A stretch of 37,325 bases of DNA from the NCBI GenBank assembly GCA_904501895.1, contig CAJGCX010000003.1:1-37325 (forward strand), given 5' to 3'. The notes beneath the pieces are model-generated. The model did not search any database, had not been told where the DNA came from, and worked only from the letters and a program-made list of their open reading frames with translations. Of this stretch, positions 1 through 9,444 are shown piece after piece. A program made the translations under genes and the position numbers. Numbering within the stretch: position 1 is the stretch's first letter; every line of letters begins with the position of its first letter. This DNA comes from Clostridiaceae bacterium. Lineage in GTDB: Bacteria > Bacillota > Clostridia > Oscillospirales > Acutalibacteraceae.

Positions 1-3000
1 AAGCTCGGTATATTTAACTTTAATATTCCATTGAGCATAACGAGGTGTCTGTAAAATCTCATATACAAATCTTTCAACATCTTCAGGTGGGAGCCAAGTT
101 GCACCCAAACGAACAGAAATTTCACTTGCTGTCAAATCTTGAGGCTGAACCTTTTCAAGCATTTCCACATTGATGTTGTAATCATCGGGGTAAAGCTCTG
201 CAGTTCGTCTTGCAAGTTCAAGTTTCTTTCGTACATTGCCTGACAAGTATTCATCTGCAGGAAGATACCTTTCATCGTTGCTATACTCATTTGTGTATTC
301 CGGGTTAAGGAAGATTACACCTTTGAGTTCTTCAAAAAGTTCCTGTTCCGTTTTGCCTGTAAGCTCACACATAAAGTCCATGTCAACCTTTGCTTTTTCA
401 CCGATTGAAACAGCGAGTGCTTCACTTGCAGTTGAAACAGACGTTACCTTTACATGAGGTTTAATGGTTCTCTTGGTGAACATATCAGCTTTGCGTTTAA
501 GCTCACCGTTTTCACCAACGATTTCAAGAGAGCACAAAAGACAATATGAACTGTCATCAGCAAAGGCTAATCTGTTAGCTCTTGCATTGAGAAGTCCGTA
601 TTTCTTTGTAAAATCATCATATAAGGTGTTTAATCTTTCCTGTGCAGAAAGAATAGCAGAATCGGGATAATCGTCCGTTTGAAGTCGTATAAGCTCTCTT
701 ACACAGTCACGAATTTTAATCATACCCTTGATTCTGTTTTCGGCAGTAGCTGATACATCAACAGGGTTCATTCTGCTGTTCTGACGATAATATATCTTAT
801 CTTCAACAACAGTAAAACTAAAGTTTTTAACATTCGGGTCTGCGGGAACGGAATTATCTTCAATCTCACCGATTTCCGAAACATCAAATTCTGTTATCTC
901 TGCGTGAATATTCTGTACTGCTTCACTTAAAAGGTCGAAAAGGTTTCTGTCCTCATACGGCTTACAAGTTAAGGAATGACCGAACTGTGAGGACTCCATA
1001 ACCATTTCACCGAGTACCATTTCAGGGTGGTCAACAAAATACTTGTTGTATTCTTTACCGTTCTCATCACGGTCAAGGTGCACCCAATTAGGTTCATCAT
1101 TTACAAGAGTATCCCTTTTCTGCAAGAAGAGAATATCAGAAGTTACCTCTGTTCCTGCATTAGCCTTAAATGTGTTATTAGGCAAACGAATGGCGCCGAG
1201 AAGCTCGGCTCTTTGTGCGATATACTTTCTGACATTGGAATTTCTCTTGTCCATAGTACCCGAAGAAGTGATAAATGCAATTACACCCCCGGGGCGAACC
1301 TTATCAAGTGTCTTTCCGAAAAAGTAATCGTGTATGAGCCAATTATTCTTGTCATACTTTTTATCAATTACTTTGAACTGACCGAAAGGCACATTACCTA
1401 TGGCAACATCAAAGAAACTATCGGGAAGTGATGCGTTTTCATATCCCTGTACCGTGATACCGGACTTCTGATATAACTGCTGTGCAATACGACCTGTTAA
1501 ACTGTCGAGCTCAACGCCGAAGAATTTACTTTTCTGCATATTGTCGGGTAGCATACCGATAAAGTTGCCTGTACCGCAAGACGGTTCAAGAATATTACCT
1601 TCACTAAATCCCATATTGCCGAGTGCTTCATACATAGCACGGATAACTACGGGAGGTGTGTAGAAAGCAGTAAGTGTACTTTCTCGTGCTGCAGCATATT
1701 CTTCAGGTGAAAGTGTAACGATAAGTTCCTTGTATTCATCTGCCCAATTTGCTTTGCTTTCATCAAAAGCATCAGCAAGACCACCGAAGCCGACATACTT
1801 TGAAAGTGTTTCCTGTTCTTCGGGAGTTGCAAGACGGTTTTCAAATTCAAGCTCGTGCAAGAGATTGATAGCCGCCATATTGTTACGGAATTTCTCTTTT
1901 GGACCGCCTACACCAAGGTTATCGTCTGTTATTCTGAAATTGTGTTTTTCACTATCGGGAATAGTAGGATGAAGTGTTGTTACCTTCTCTTTCTTTTCTT
2001 CCCATACAGGAGGAAGGGTAGGTTCTTCCGTCTTAATTGTTTCTATTACAATGTCATAAGGAAGTCCGTTTTCTACTGCAGGATATTCAGCAACCTTTTC
2101 AGTTGTATATTCCTGTTTTTCAGGTACCAAATGCTCACGAACAAAACCTATTTTCTCAACTCTGTTTATAGGGTAAATTGATGTTGTATCTCTCATTGAT
2201 ACATCACCAAATACAGGGTCAATCTTTTCAATGATATATTTATTACCGTCAATTACGACCTCTTTACCAATAAGTTCTGCATCAGTAAGTTCTTCCGTCT
2301 TTTCTTCTTCGGCTCGTTCCAAGTACGGACTCGGAATTACCTCAAAACCTTGTAGCGGTGGGTCAAGTTCGTTAATGAAATCTCTTGAAATTGTATTGCC
2401 GTCTTTATCGGTATAAACAACAACCGACATCGGAGTACCATAGTAATTCTCATCCTTAATATCCTTTACAAACTGATATTCGCTCGTGTATTCAATACTT
2501 TCACGAACTTTACCGTCTGTATGAAGATAATTAATTCTGCCTATTGGTTTACTTTCTACCGGGTCTTCCTTGTTTTGAGAAACAATTGAATAGGTTTTTC
2601 TCTCACCGTTTTCAAGCGAACAGACAGCAACATCAAAACCTCTGTCAGTAAGCATATTAAGGTAGGTTTCAAGTCTATGTTTTGGAAAACCAACCATAGG
2701 AGCTCTCTCATCTCTGCCTATTTCTCTTGACGTAAGCACAAGTTCAAGCATTTCTGCTAAAGTTTTTGCATCATCATTAAATGCTTCAAAGAAATCTCCA
2801 ACCTGATATAACAAAAACTTGTCAGGATTTTCAGCTTTTTCAGCAAGATAACCACGATAAAGTTGATTATATCGGTTATCAATAAAGTTCACTTTGTTTT
2901 CTTTACAAAGCTCTTTAAAATCACCAAGAATAGCATCTTTAATGCCGAGTACGGAACCGTCATCCTGAAAGACAAAGGCTTCGTCAATAAGAAATGAATA

Positions 3001-5772
3001 AAATTCATTTCTACTCCACATATTGTCGTTATCCCTTGCAACAAGGATACCACCCTCATAAGTAAGGTCAATATCATCGATTTTCAAAGCAGAAAGAATA
3101 TCATACAATACTTGGATTTCTTTGGTTTCCGGCTGAACAAAAGTCAATACTGACTGTTCGTTTGGCTCATCCATTGTAGGAATAGGATATCTTTCAACAA
3201 TACCTTTATCTACTTCCATTACAACAATATCAATGTTGTTTTCGTTTAGTTCCTTTACGCAATAGCTAAGATTAAAATCAATAACTTCACAACAAGGGGT
3301 AAAAACATTTCCGTAAAGATTCTTTCCTGTTGCCTTATAGTGTGTATGCTTTGAAATTGTTTGAGCATCTTTTCCAAACGCAATATAAAAACCGCCCGTG
3401 TGCATAAAAAGTACACTATCAGGATTTTCTCTTTTTACTTGCTCATATTGAAATAAGAAATCAGGTTTATTGCTTTCATCAACCTCTGTTTCATTCTCGT
3501 CATTAACAATGGGTCTTTCAATCTCAATTTCAACTCTCAAATGATTATTTGCAGGGTTTTCTTTTACCTTTTTCTCGAAGTCTGCTTTTGAAAACTCCTT
3601 ATTAAACAACGGATATTGACTATCATTAAGAATTACTGGGTCTTCAAGCGAAAGTATGGTGTATTCATCTGCACCGATATATACTGTATCACCGAGGTTA
3701 TATTCATACCTATATTCTTTAGGTGGTTCTTTTTTATCAGGAGCATCACGAATTAACTGACGAATTTCAGATTCCTTTTTCCATGCTGTTTCTTTTGCGA
3801 TTGTGTTTTCAAGCCACTCAGGATATTTCTCTTTTTCCTTTGGACTTAAATATCTGTCATATTTTATAAGCTCGGAAATACGTTTTTCAACATAACTCCA
3901 TTTTAGGAGATTTCTTCTCTTTGGTTCACTATAATGGTCATAAATCTCAATACCTTTTGCATCGTGATTATCCCAAAATCCTGTACCGGGAATTGCATTA
4001 GTTCCTCCACCTATGCCATACTCTTTTTTCAGAAACTTAATATTTTTATCTTTTGAAAGACTTTCAGTAAATTGACGATAAATACGCATCTTGCTTTCAC
4101 TGAAATTACTACCTGCACCAAGCACATGGTCAATAGCTCCTTGTGGTAATGGAAGAAAAGCATCACCTTTTGTCTTTGTCCCGATAAATTCAATCTGAGC
4201 TTGTTCACTTGGTAAAAATAATGCAATAGGCTCTGTCCATTGTTCCATAAGCATAAGACCAAAGACAGAGTCTTCAATCTGGAACCATTTCTCCCAAGAT
4301 TCTCTCAATTCTGTTCCGTCATTACGCCATAACCTTATAGCATCAGAATACGCTTCAAAACCAGCTTTTACACCATTTGAAAGTGTTGTCTCATAAGGAA
4401 TAGAATTAAAGAAAGACTTAACAAAATCGCTACGTTCATTTGAGTCTTTGTGACTCTCATAGAACATAGCAATTTCTTCTGCATATGGAGTTAAAAAAGA
4501 TTTTATTAACTCACTTTTCTCTTTATCCTTATGGAAATATTCAATACCATTCCAACGAGCATTAAAGTCGTGTCCACTTAACTGTAAATCAATTCCTTCA
4601 GTACTGTTTCTTCGGCTGTTATCTTGATATTGTTCATCAAGCCTACCCATTTCATTTGGTTCGTTGCTTTCAGTTCTTCCGTCACTCCCTGTGACTTCAT
4701 CATCTGTTCGGTCAATTGGTCCAACATCTGTTGTGCTTCCATTTCTGTTGTTTTCAGGGTTCTCATCAATTCGCCCTTCGCTATCAACTGAGTGAAATAG
4801 ACTTTCTTGTGTTCCTGAAGAAATTTCTTCCTCAGCATACCGTACTTCCCAAGAGTAACGTTCTCCTCTGTCGGTAAGGTCATGTTCGGGATTTGAAAAT
4901 CCCCCACTTGTCTGTAAGTCATCTGTGACATAATCATTGCTCCTTTCGGCTTCGTTTTTTGTCTTTGCATCCTCATCATACTCTGTTTCTTTTTCTTTGA
5001 CAAATGTGCGATTTCTTTTTTTCTCATTATTTTGAATATTTTTCACTGTACTTTCAATTTCTCGAAGACCCATTTCTGCAATATCACTGACTGCAACACC
5101 CATTGCAATAACTGTTGACGGGGTATTGAAATTAAAAATATCCTCAAAATCTTCTCTGTCATAATATTCGTCAGCATTGATACCACACCTTGTCATCATC
5201 ATATATCCGATACTTGAAGCAAGAGCATTTTTGAAAACAACCGAAATATTGTCATCGTCAAGTTCTTCAAGAAAACTGCCATACACACTATCTTTCAAGG
5301 TTGAGATATAATCAAGAACATTATCCTCAGCCATATTTCTTGCAGTATCATCAATTACACTTTCAAGACCACCTTCGGCAACATCACCAAAGGCATTTGT
5401 AAGAGCTTCCGATATTTTATTGTGATAATTATCTTCAACTTCCCAACGAGGCACTTCATAACCATAAAATGAGTTAGTATCGGAAACATCAAACACATAA
5501 CGTAACTTTTGGTTGTTACCCGAATAATTAAACAACGCAATACCTTTTGCACCTCGATTGACCCACCGATTCATTTTTTCATTCCAAAAGCCTATTTCTG
5601 CACATGCAGTTGCATCAGGTCTTTGTGAATGAATTAAAAGCTGGTCATAGAAGTTATATTTAAAATTATTGGATGCAGTTCTCAAGAAGGAAGTCCAGTT
5701 ATCAAAACTGTTTGTCACTTTACCGACTTCATCATTGAACATAGTAGTGATAATCTGCAATTTACTTGCCAT
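1..5772 (-). CDS. Giant helicase/N6-adenine methylase of conjugative elements (C-terminus off the left edge)
   Basis: The leftward frame is open from an ATG at 5772 to base 1, 1924 codons without a stop, and continues beyond the window. It reads as the large ArdC-like/N6-methylase/SNF2-helicase protein of Clostridial conjugative elements. Visible parts are an N-terminal region (about 20-90) typical of these proteins, an acidic linker (about 265-390), two regions resembling the MutS mismatch-recognition fold (about 770-820 and 980-1050, the second with YQVGDFFEAF), and a methylase domain with motif I EPSCGTGNF (about 1390) and motif IV NVPFG (about 1456). The SNF2 helicase half expected after it would lie off the left edge. 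The supposed role is protecting or remodelling element DNA during transfer, which is inference. A ribosome site (GAGGTGAT) precedes the start and the gene follows the 72-aa gene by 14 bases. Reading frames in other phases here are shadows. Confidence 0.85.
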   Translation of the reverse strand, partial: MASKLQIITTMFNDEVGKVTNSFDNWTSFLRTASNNFKYNFYDQLLIHSQRPDATACAEIGFWNEKMNRWVNRGAKGIALFNYSGNNQKLRYVFDVSDTNSFYGYEVPRWEVEDNYHNKISEALTNAFGDVAEGGLESVIDDTARNMAEDNVLDYISTLKDSVYGSFLEELDDDNISVVFKNALASSIGYMMMTRCGINADEYYDREDFEDIFNFNTPSTVIAMGVAVSDIAEMGLREIESTVKNIQNNEKKRNRTFVKEKETEYDEDAKTKNEAERSNDYVTDDLQTSGGFSNPEHDLTDRGERYSWEVRYAEEEISSGTQESLFHSVDSEGRIDENPENNRNGSTTDVGPIDRTDDEVTGSDGRTESNEPNEMGRLDEQYQDNSRRNSTEGIDLQLSGHDFNARWNGIEYFHKDKEKSELIKSFLTPYAEEIAMFYESHKDSNERSDFVKSFFNSIPYETTLSNGVKAGFEAYSDAIRLWRNDGTELRESWEKWFQIEDSVFGLMLMEQWTEPIALFLPSEQAQIEFIGTKTKGDAFLPLPQGAIDHVLGAGSNFSESKMRIYRQFTESLSKDKNIKFLKKEYGIGGGTNAIPGTGFWDNHDAKGIEIYDHYSEPKRRNLLKWSYVEKRISELIKYDRYLSPKEKEKYPEWLENTIAKETAWKKESEIRQLIRDAPDKKEPPKEYRYEYNLGDTVYIGADEYTILSLEDPVILNDSQYPLFNKEFSKADFEKKVKENPANNHLRVEIEIERPIVNDENETEVDESNKPDFLFQYEQVKRENPDSVLFMHTGGFYIAFGKDAQTISKHTHYKATGKNLYGNVFTPCCEVIDFNLSYCVKELNENNIDIVVMEVDKGIVERYPIPTMDEPNEQSVLTFVQPETKEIQVLYDILSALKIDDIDLTYEGGILVARDNDNMWSRNEFYSFLIDEAFVFQDDGSVLGIKDAILGDFKELCKENKVNFIDNRYNQLYRGYLAEKAENPDKFLLYQVGDFFEAFNDDAKTLAEMLELVLTSREIGRDERAPMVGFPKHRLETYLNMLTDRGFDVAVCSLENGERKTYSIVSQNKEDPVESKPIGRINYLHTDGKVRESIEYTSEYQFVKDIKDENYYGTPMSVVVYTDKDGNTISRDFINELDPPLQGFEVIPSPYLERAEEEKTEELTDAELIGKEVVIDGNKYIIEKIDPVFGDVSMRDTTSIYPINRVEKIGFVREHLVPEKQEYTTEKVAEYPAVENGLPYDIVIETIKTEEPTLPPVWEEKKEKVTTLHPTIPDSEKHNFRITDDNLGVGGPKEKFRNNMAAINLLHELEFENRLATPEEQETLSKYVGFGGLADAFDESKANWADEYKELIVTLSPEEYAAARESTLTAFYTPPVVIRAMYEALGNMGFSEGNILEPSCGTGNFIGMLPDNMQKSKFFGVELDSLTGRIAQQLYQKSGITVQGYENASLPDSFFDVAIGNVPFGQFKVIDKKYDKNNWLIHDYFFGKTLDKVRPGGVIAFITSSGTMDKRNSNVRKYIAQRAELLGAIRLPNNTFKANAGTEVTSDILFLQKRDTLVNDEPNWVHLDRDENGKEYNKYFVDHPEMVLGEMVMESSQFGHSLTCKPYEDRNLFDLLSEAVQNIHAEITEFDVSEIGEIEDNSVPADPNVKNFSFTVVEDKIYYRQNSRMNPVDVSATAENRIKGMIKIRDCVRELIRLQTDDYPDSAILSAQERLNTLYDDFTKKYGLLNARANRLAFADDSSYCLLCSLEIVGENGELKRKADMFTKRTIKPHVKVTSVSTASEALAVSIGEKAKVDMDFMCELTGKTEQELFEELKGVIFLNPEYTNEYSNDERYLPADEYLSGNVRKKLELARRTAELYPDDYNINVEMLEKVQPQDLTASEISVRLGATWLPPEDVERFVYEILQTPRYAQWNIKVKYTEL

Positions 5773-5786
5773 AGCTTATCACCTCA

Positions 5787-6005
5787 TTATTCTTCTTTTT
5801 TTGCTAGGAAAGAATATACTGTATTATTTTTAACACATTCCTGTAATTCACAAACGAGAAGAATATCTGTAAAACTAATATTCTTAATACCTGTAAGGTC
5901 ACTTGGTGTAATCTTTTTAATCTGTTCTTCAGTAGTGACACCTGCAGATATGAGTTTTTCAATAATCTTAACTCTTTTCTGTGTTATGCTTATTGTTTTT
6001 GCCAT
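5787..6005 (-). CDS. Small conserved-looking element protein, 72 aa
   Basis: A 72-residue basic N-terminus followed by a mixed helical sequence; the motif SAGVTTEEQIKKIT in the first half and a run of hydrophobic residues (ISFTDILLVCEL) suggest a small helical DNA- or protein-binding protein. It has a good ribosome site (AAGGAGAAAGTA) before its ATG, sits between the 51-aa gene and the helicase-methylase, and is 14 bases from the latter, so it is probably cotranscribed. I do not recognise a named family. Short genes of this type commonly precede the large helicase gene of integrative elements, but no function can be given. Confidence 0.65.
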   Translation of the reverse strand: MAKTISITQKRVKIIEKLISAGVTTEEQIKKITPSDLTGIKNISFTDILLVCELQECVKNNTVYSFLAKKEE

Positions 6006-6123
6006 TTACTTTCTCCTTCCTTTCATAAAAACCTTCATATACTTTTTTCCAACAGATATTACACACATATCCGTTGCGGAAATTACAGTTTACACAACCA
6101 AGTTTTTCTTCATCTACTTTCAT
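5968..6123 (-). CDS. Possible 51-aa zinc-ribbon-like peptide
   Basis: A short leftward frame starting MKVDEEKLG and ending within the 72-aa gene, which it overlaps by 38 bases. It has two CxxC pairs, CVNC and CNIC, seven residues apart, which is a compact zinc-binding arrangement. A GGGGAG sequence lies upstream but about 17 bases from the ATG, further than ideal, and an earlier ATG in another frame stops after five codons, so the start is weak. The overlap with the next gene fits translational coupling. It could also be a chance frame. The cysteine pattern is the only functional hint. Confidence 0.4.
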   Translation of the reverse strand: MKVDEEKLGCVNCNFRNGYVCNICWKKVYEGFYERKEKVNGKNNKHNTEKS

Positions 6124-6150
6124 CTTTGTATAACCATCATCTCCCCTATT

Positions 6151-6181
6151 AAAAAATTCAGGGTGACTTTAAAAGCCACCC
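6151..6181 (-). terminator. Intrinsic terminator after the adhesin gene
   Basis: Read leftward, a 9-bp stem (GGGTGGCTT with AAGTCACCC, one G-T pair) closes a three-base loop and is followed by TGAATTTTTT. It begins 9 bases after the stop of the 1064-aa gene and separates the pilus operon from the small genes and the helicase-methylase. Confidence 0.75.
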
Positions 6182-6189
6182 TTGTAGTT

Positions 6190-9100
6190 TTATCTGCCAA
6201 CATACCAATCATCGTAAGCAGAGTCTTTGATTATAATTGTGTTTGATTTATACTCTTTCTTCATCATACCTGATGGCGTCCACATATCGCTGAGTTGTAC
6301 TCTCACAATATAGTCACCGTCAGGATACCAAAGAGGCGTAAAATGAACATTTCCATAAGAGCCATTAACAGGGAATACCCACTTATTTCCGGAAAGCGTA
6401 AGTGTTGTTATTTTTCCGTTTTCTTTCGAATATCCATATTCAGGAAAATATGCCACACCATATTGAGGAAGTGTATATGAATCTGCTGGTGCAGTTGAAA
6501 ATCCACTCTTTGATGGATTTGTGCCATTATTAAGTGACATTGTAATACCATAACCTGAATTCATATACCAAGTGCTACCATTTTTACTTGCTGTTTGAGT
6601 ATTTTTAGGTTCAATCTTTACTGCGTAATATGCAAGACCTGTATAATACTCTTTCTTTACAAATTTACCATTTGAATAAGTCCATTCCCACCATTCACAA
6701 GCCGTTCCGTAAATTGAGGTATTAGCAGGAATTGAAAAACCTGTAGGGCCTTTCTTTTCAAACTGTGTATCAGGTGTCTGTACTCGTGTATAAGGTGTTG
6801 TTGAATAATTTGCTATTTCTTTGTTGTATGAAACACCGTCATCGATTATTTCACCTGTAATTTTCACATCTGCACTGTTAAGCCCTGTTGGAACTTTCCA
6901 CTTGAAATAAAGCAAGTTATATTGATTTCCCGGAACAACTGCTTTTGTTTTCGTATAAGTGTGTATTAAAGTTGAACCTTTATACACACAGAATTTTACA
7001 GATACTTCTTCAGTAGGTGTATAATCATCTGAAAACGAATTTTTAAGCCAAAAACTTGTGATAACTTCCGTATTCTCTCTATAATCAGCATTTTGTGGAA
7101 TAGGTTCAAGTGTCAATGGGTGCTTTACTTTACAACTCAATGTTAAAGCATTATTGTTTCCGTTTGATTCATAATCTGTATTGTAAATTCCTAAACCTTC
7201 GAGGTAAACTCCGCCCCAAATACTGATATTTCTCTTGTTAGGAACAACAAATCGATATCCTTCAACTGTAATTGAAGACTTCGCTGGTATAGCATAAACA
7301 CCATTTATTTGTGTCTTATCATTTCTAAAACCTTCAACATATACTTTTACATCTGTGTTATTTTTATAAGTGTATCTTACAAGAACACCTTGACCTGCCC
7401 GGAGATTATTAGGGTCAAGAATTTCATTCGTTGTGTAATCAATCAAGGTAATATCGGTTAAAGCAATGTCAGATTTTACAACAGGCAAATCATACCACGT
7501 TTCTTCAAAGGTGTGTGTCTTGTCACTTGCCCACCAAGTTTCAAGATTAAAACGAAGCTTATTCTGACTCGTTACGGGAACAGCATATGTGCCAATTGAA
7601 CTATTGAGTGTTATAGGTGAAGATTTTGAAATACCAATCTTGTTCTTTGCAGCATCATATCCGTCATTTGAGGTGTAAACAGTTGACCACTTTGAACCGT
7701 TATAATGATACATTGACCCTCTCAAGTACTCCGTTGCAACCCAAGTGTTATCTGCTGCATATTTGTATGCTATCTTAACACGTTGACCGGAATAAAGTTT
7801 ACCGCATGACCTTGCACTTCCGTCGTATGCTGCAACATTGCCTTCATAGTTATATGCACGGACTTCTGTTCTGTAAACAACAGGCTTTATTGGGATATAA
7901 AATGTCTTTACAGTACCACTTTTTAAGACATTGCCTGAATCATCAATCCAATCCGTTTTAGCCTGTATTTCAAAGTATTGTTGACCTGCAGTTATCTTCT
8001 TATAGTTACCTGTAAACTGTATTGGAAACCATTGCGATGATGAAGTTGAGCTACTGAGCGTAACATCTCTTGTATTCCAACTCCCACCAACATATCTTAC
8101 GTACTGTCGTACTTTTATATTTTCTTCCTCTGCAGGAAAATACACATTATACCAAACCGTATCACCGATTGTAGGATAGTCAGTCTTATACACATAATCG
8201 TCAAAGACATTACCTGTTGTAATACCAAAAAGTGTTGTTTTGTTTCCTTTATCCCCACTGTATACATAGCACTCTTTTACATTTAGTGACAGGTTGTATT
8301 CCCATTTTGCATAGAGAGTAACTACTGCACCGTTAGTAGTTGTAAGGTCTTTAACATATTGTCCGTTTGAATAATTTATACCTGTTCCGTTTGCTTTTGT
8401 ATTCCATCCTGCAAATTTGTATCCCGTCTTTGTAAACCCGTTTAATGTTAAGTTCTTCCCGATACCATAGGTCATGGACATTGAACTTGTTGAACCACCG
8501 TCTGCTCCATTACCATCAAATTTAATGGTATATGTTATATTCTTTAGAGTGGAATCTTCCGTCTGATTATATGCAATGCCTGCACCATAACCTTTGGTTA
8601 AAAGACCATTAAATGTTTCTTTTTTGGTAGAAACAATTTCTGTGGCACTTGACCACAATCCTTGTCCATCAGGAGTAAAAAGTTTATTAGGCCATATACG
8701 GTTAGTGTAATTCGCAATAAACCCCCAAGTGGATGATGTTCCATTACTTTTTCCACCATCGCTTGAACCACCTAAAACACTACGACCGCAATAAGCTATT
8801 TCCGAAACTGTCAATGCCTGATATTCACCTGCAAGACAAACATCAAATAATGGTTCAATAATAACTTTATCACCATAATTCATATTACTTACACTACCAA
8901 CACCAAGTTTTGAAAGCACCTTATTGATATTAGTTTCATAGCTCTGCCATGTTTCTACACCATTTGGGTTTGGAAGTGATGTTATAAACTCCATTGCACT
9001 TTCTTTATAACAATTTGTTTGATTATATGTTGTTGTCAAACTCTTGTTTTTGTTTGCGTTTATTTGCTTTTTATTGTATTTAGTAGAAAACTTTGCAGAA

Positions 9101-9384
9101 GTTGAATATGCATTGTTACCATTGGACGTATTTCTAAAAACATCAATAACTTTTGTAACTTTCATATTGCCCGATGAATCAACTACCGAAAAACGATAGC
9201 CAACAACACAAGCAGAATCACTTGTGGAACGAATAACATATCCTGTTGAGCTACCATTTACAGCATCTGTGCTCCCACCTGCTGAATCACCGTCCCAAGA
9301 AAGTGCAAGTGCAGAATATGGTATTACTGAAAGTAGTGTACAAAGAACGAGAAGAATTGAAATTACTTTTTTAATATTTATCAT
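6190..9384 (-). CDS. Secreted 1064-aa multidomain adhesin-like protein of the Tad locus
   Basis: The N-terminus is a clear signal peptide (MINIKK, hydrophobic ISILLVLCTLLSVIPYSALA). Residues about 280-360 form one InlB B-repeat (Listeria-Bacteroides repeat), with the landmarks FDGNG, GYKFAGWNT and VTLYAKW. The rest is rich in Ser, Thr, Asn, Tyr and beta-prone sequence, resembling tandem Ig-like or CARDB-like extracellular modules, especially around 650-860. There is no LPXTG-type sorting signal and no C-terminal membrane segment, so wall anchoring must be by another route, or the protein is released or carried by the pilus. It is the last gene of the Tad unit, so a pilus-associated or tip adhesin is a reasonable inference. 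GAAAGGAAG precedes the ATG. A hairpin just upstream may reduce its expression relative to the genes before it. Confidence 0.75.
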   Translation of the reverse strand: MINIKKVISILLVLCTLLSVIPYSALALSWDGDSAGGSTDAVNGSSTGYVIRSTSDSACVVGYRFSVVDSSGNMKVTKVIDVFRNTSNGNNAYSTSAKFSTKYNKKQINANKNKSLTTTYNQTNCYKESAMEFITSLPNPNGVETWQSYETNINKVLSKLGVGSVSNMNYGDKVIIEPLFDVCLAGEYQALTVSEIAYCGRSVLGGSSDGGKSNGTSSTWGFIANYTNRIWPNKLFTPDGQGLWSSATEIVSTKKETFNGLLTKGYGAGIAYNQTEDSTLKNITYTIKFDGNGADGGSTSSMSMTYGIGKNLTLNGFTKTGYKFAGWNTKANGTGINYSNGQYVKDLTTTNGAVVTLYAKWEYNLSLNVKECYVYSGDKGNKTTLFGITTGNVFDDYVYKTDYPTIGDTVWYNVYFPAEEENIKVRQYVRYVGGSWNTRDVTLSSSTSSSQWFPIQFTGNYKKITAGQQYFEIQAKTDWIDDSGNVLKSGTVKTFYIPIKPVVYRTEVRAYNYEGNVAAYDGSARSCGKLYSGQRVKIAYKYAADNTWVATEYLRGSMYHYNGSKWSTVYTSNDGYDAAKNKIGISKSSPITLNSSIGTYAVPVTSQNKLRFNLETWWASDKTHTFEETWYDLPVVKSDIALTDITLIDYTTNEILDPNNLRAGQGVLVRYTYKNNTDVKVYVEGFRNDKTQINGVYAIPAKSSITVEGYRFVVPNKRNISIWGGVYLEGLGIYNTDYESNGNNNALTLSCKVKHPLTLEPIPQNADYRENTEVITSFWLKNSFSDDYTPTEEVSVKFCVYKGSTLIHTYTKTKAVVPGNQYNLLYFKWKVPTGLNSADVKITGEIIDDGVSYNKEIANYSTTPYTRVQTPDTQFEKKGPTGFSIPANTSIYGTACEWWEWTYSNGKFVKKEYYTGLAYYAVKIEPKNTQTASKNGSTWYMNSGYGITMSLNNGTNPSKSGFSTAPADSYTLPQYGVAYFPEYGYSKENGKITTLTLSGNKWVFPVNGSYGNVHFTPLWYPDGDYIVRVQLSDMWTPSGMMKKEYKSNTIIIKDSAYDDWYVGR

Positions 9385-9395
9385 CTTCCTTTCTT

Positions 9396-9429
9396 AAAAT
9401 AATAAAGGCCCGACCTTGAAAGTCGAGCC
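9396..9429 (-). terminator. Intra-operon hairpin upstream of the adhesin gene
   Basis: Leftward, GGCTCGAC pairs with GTCGGGCC (8 bp, one T-G) around a seven-base loop, followed by TTTATTATTTT. It lies between the Cys-rich protein and the adhesin, only about a dozen bases before the adhesin start, so it may partly terminate transcription and set stoichiometry. Confidence 0.6.
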
Positions 9430-9444
9430 ATGTTAAATTATATA

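Noticed and set aside
4578..5027. 149-aa leftward frame rich in Met, Lys and Gln
   Set aside because: It lies in another phase over the acidic linker of the helicase-methylase, whose own frame is open across the region, so it is a shadow.
5935..6246. 103-aa rightward hydrophobic frame
   Set aside because: Antisense to the 72-aa gene, the terminator and the end of the adhesin; no ribosome site or promoter.
6190..9384. Sortase-anchored surface protein
   Set aside because: No LPXTG-like motif, hydrophobic tail or basic end at the C-terminus (ends DSAYDDWYVGR).
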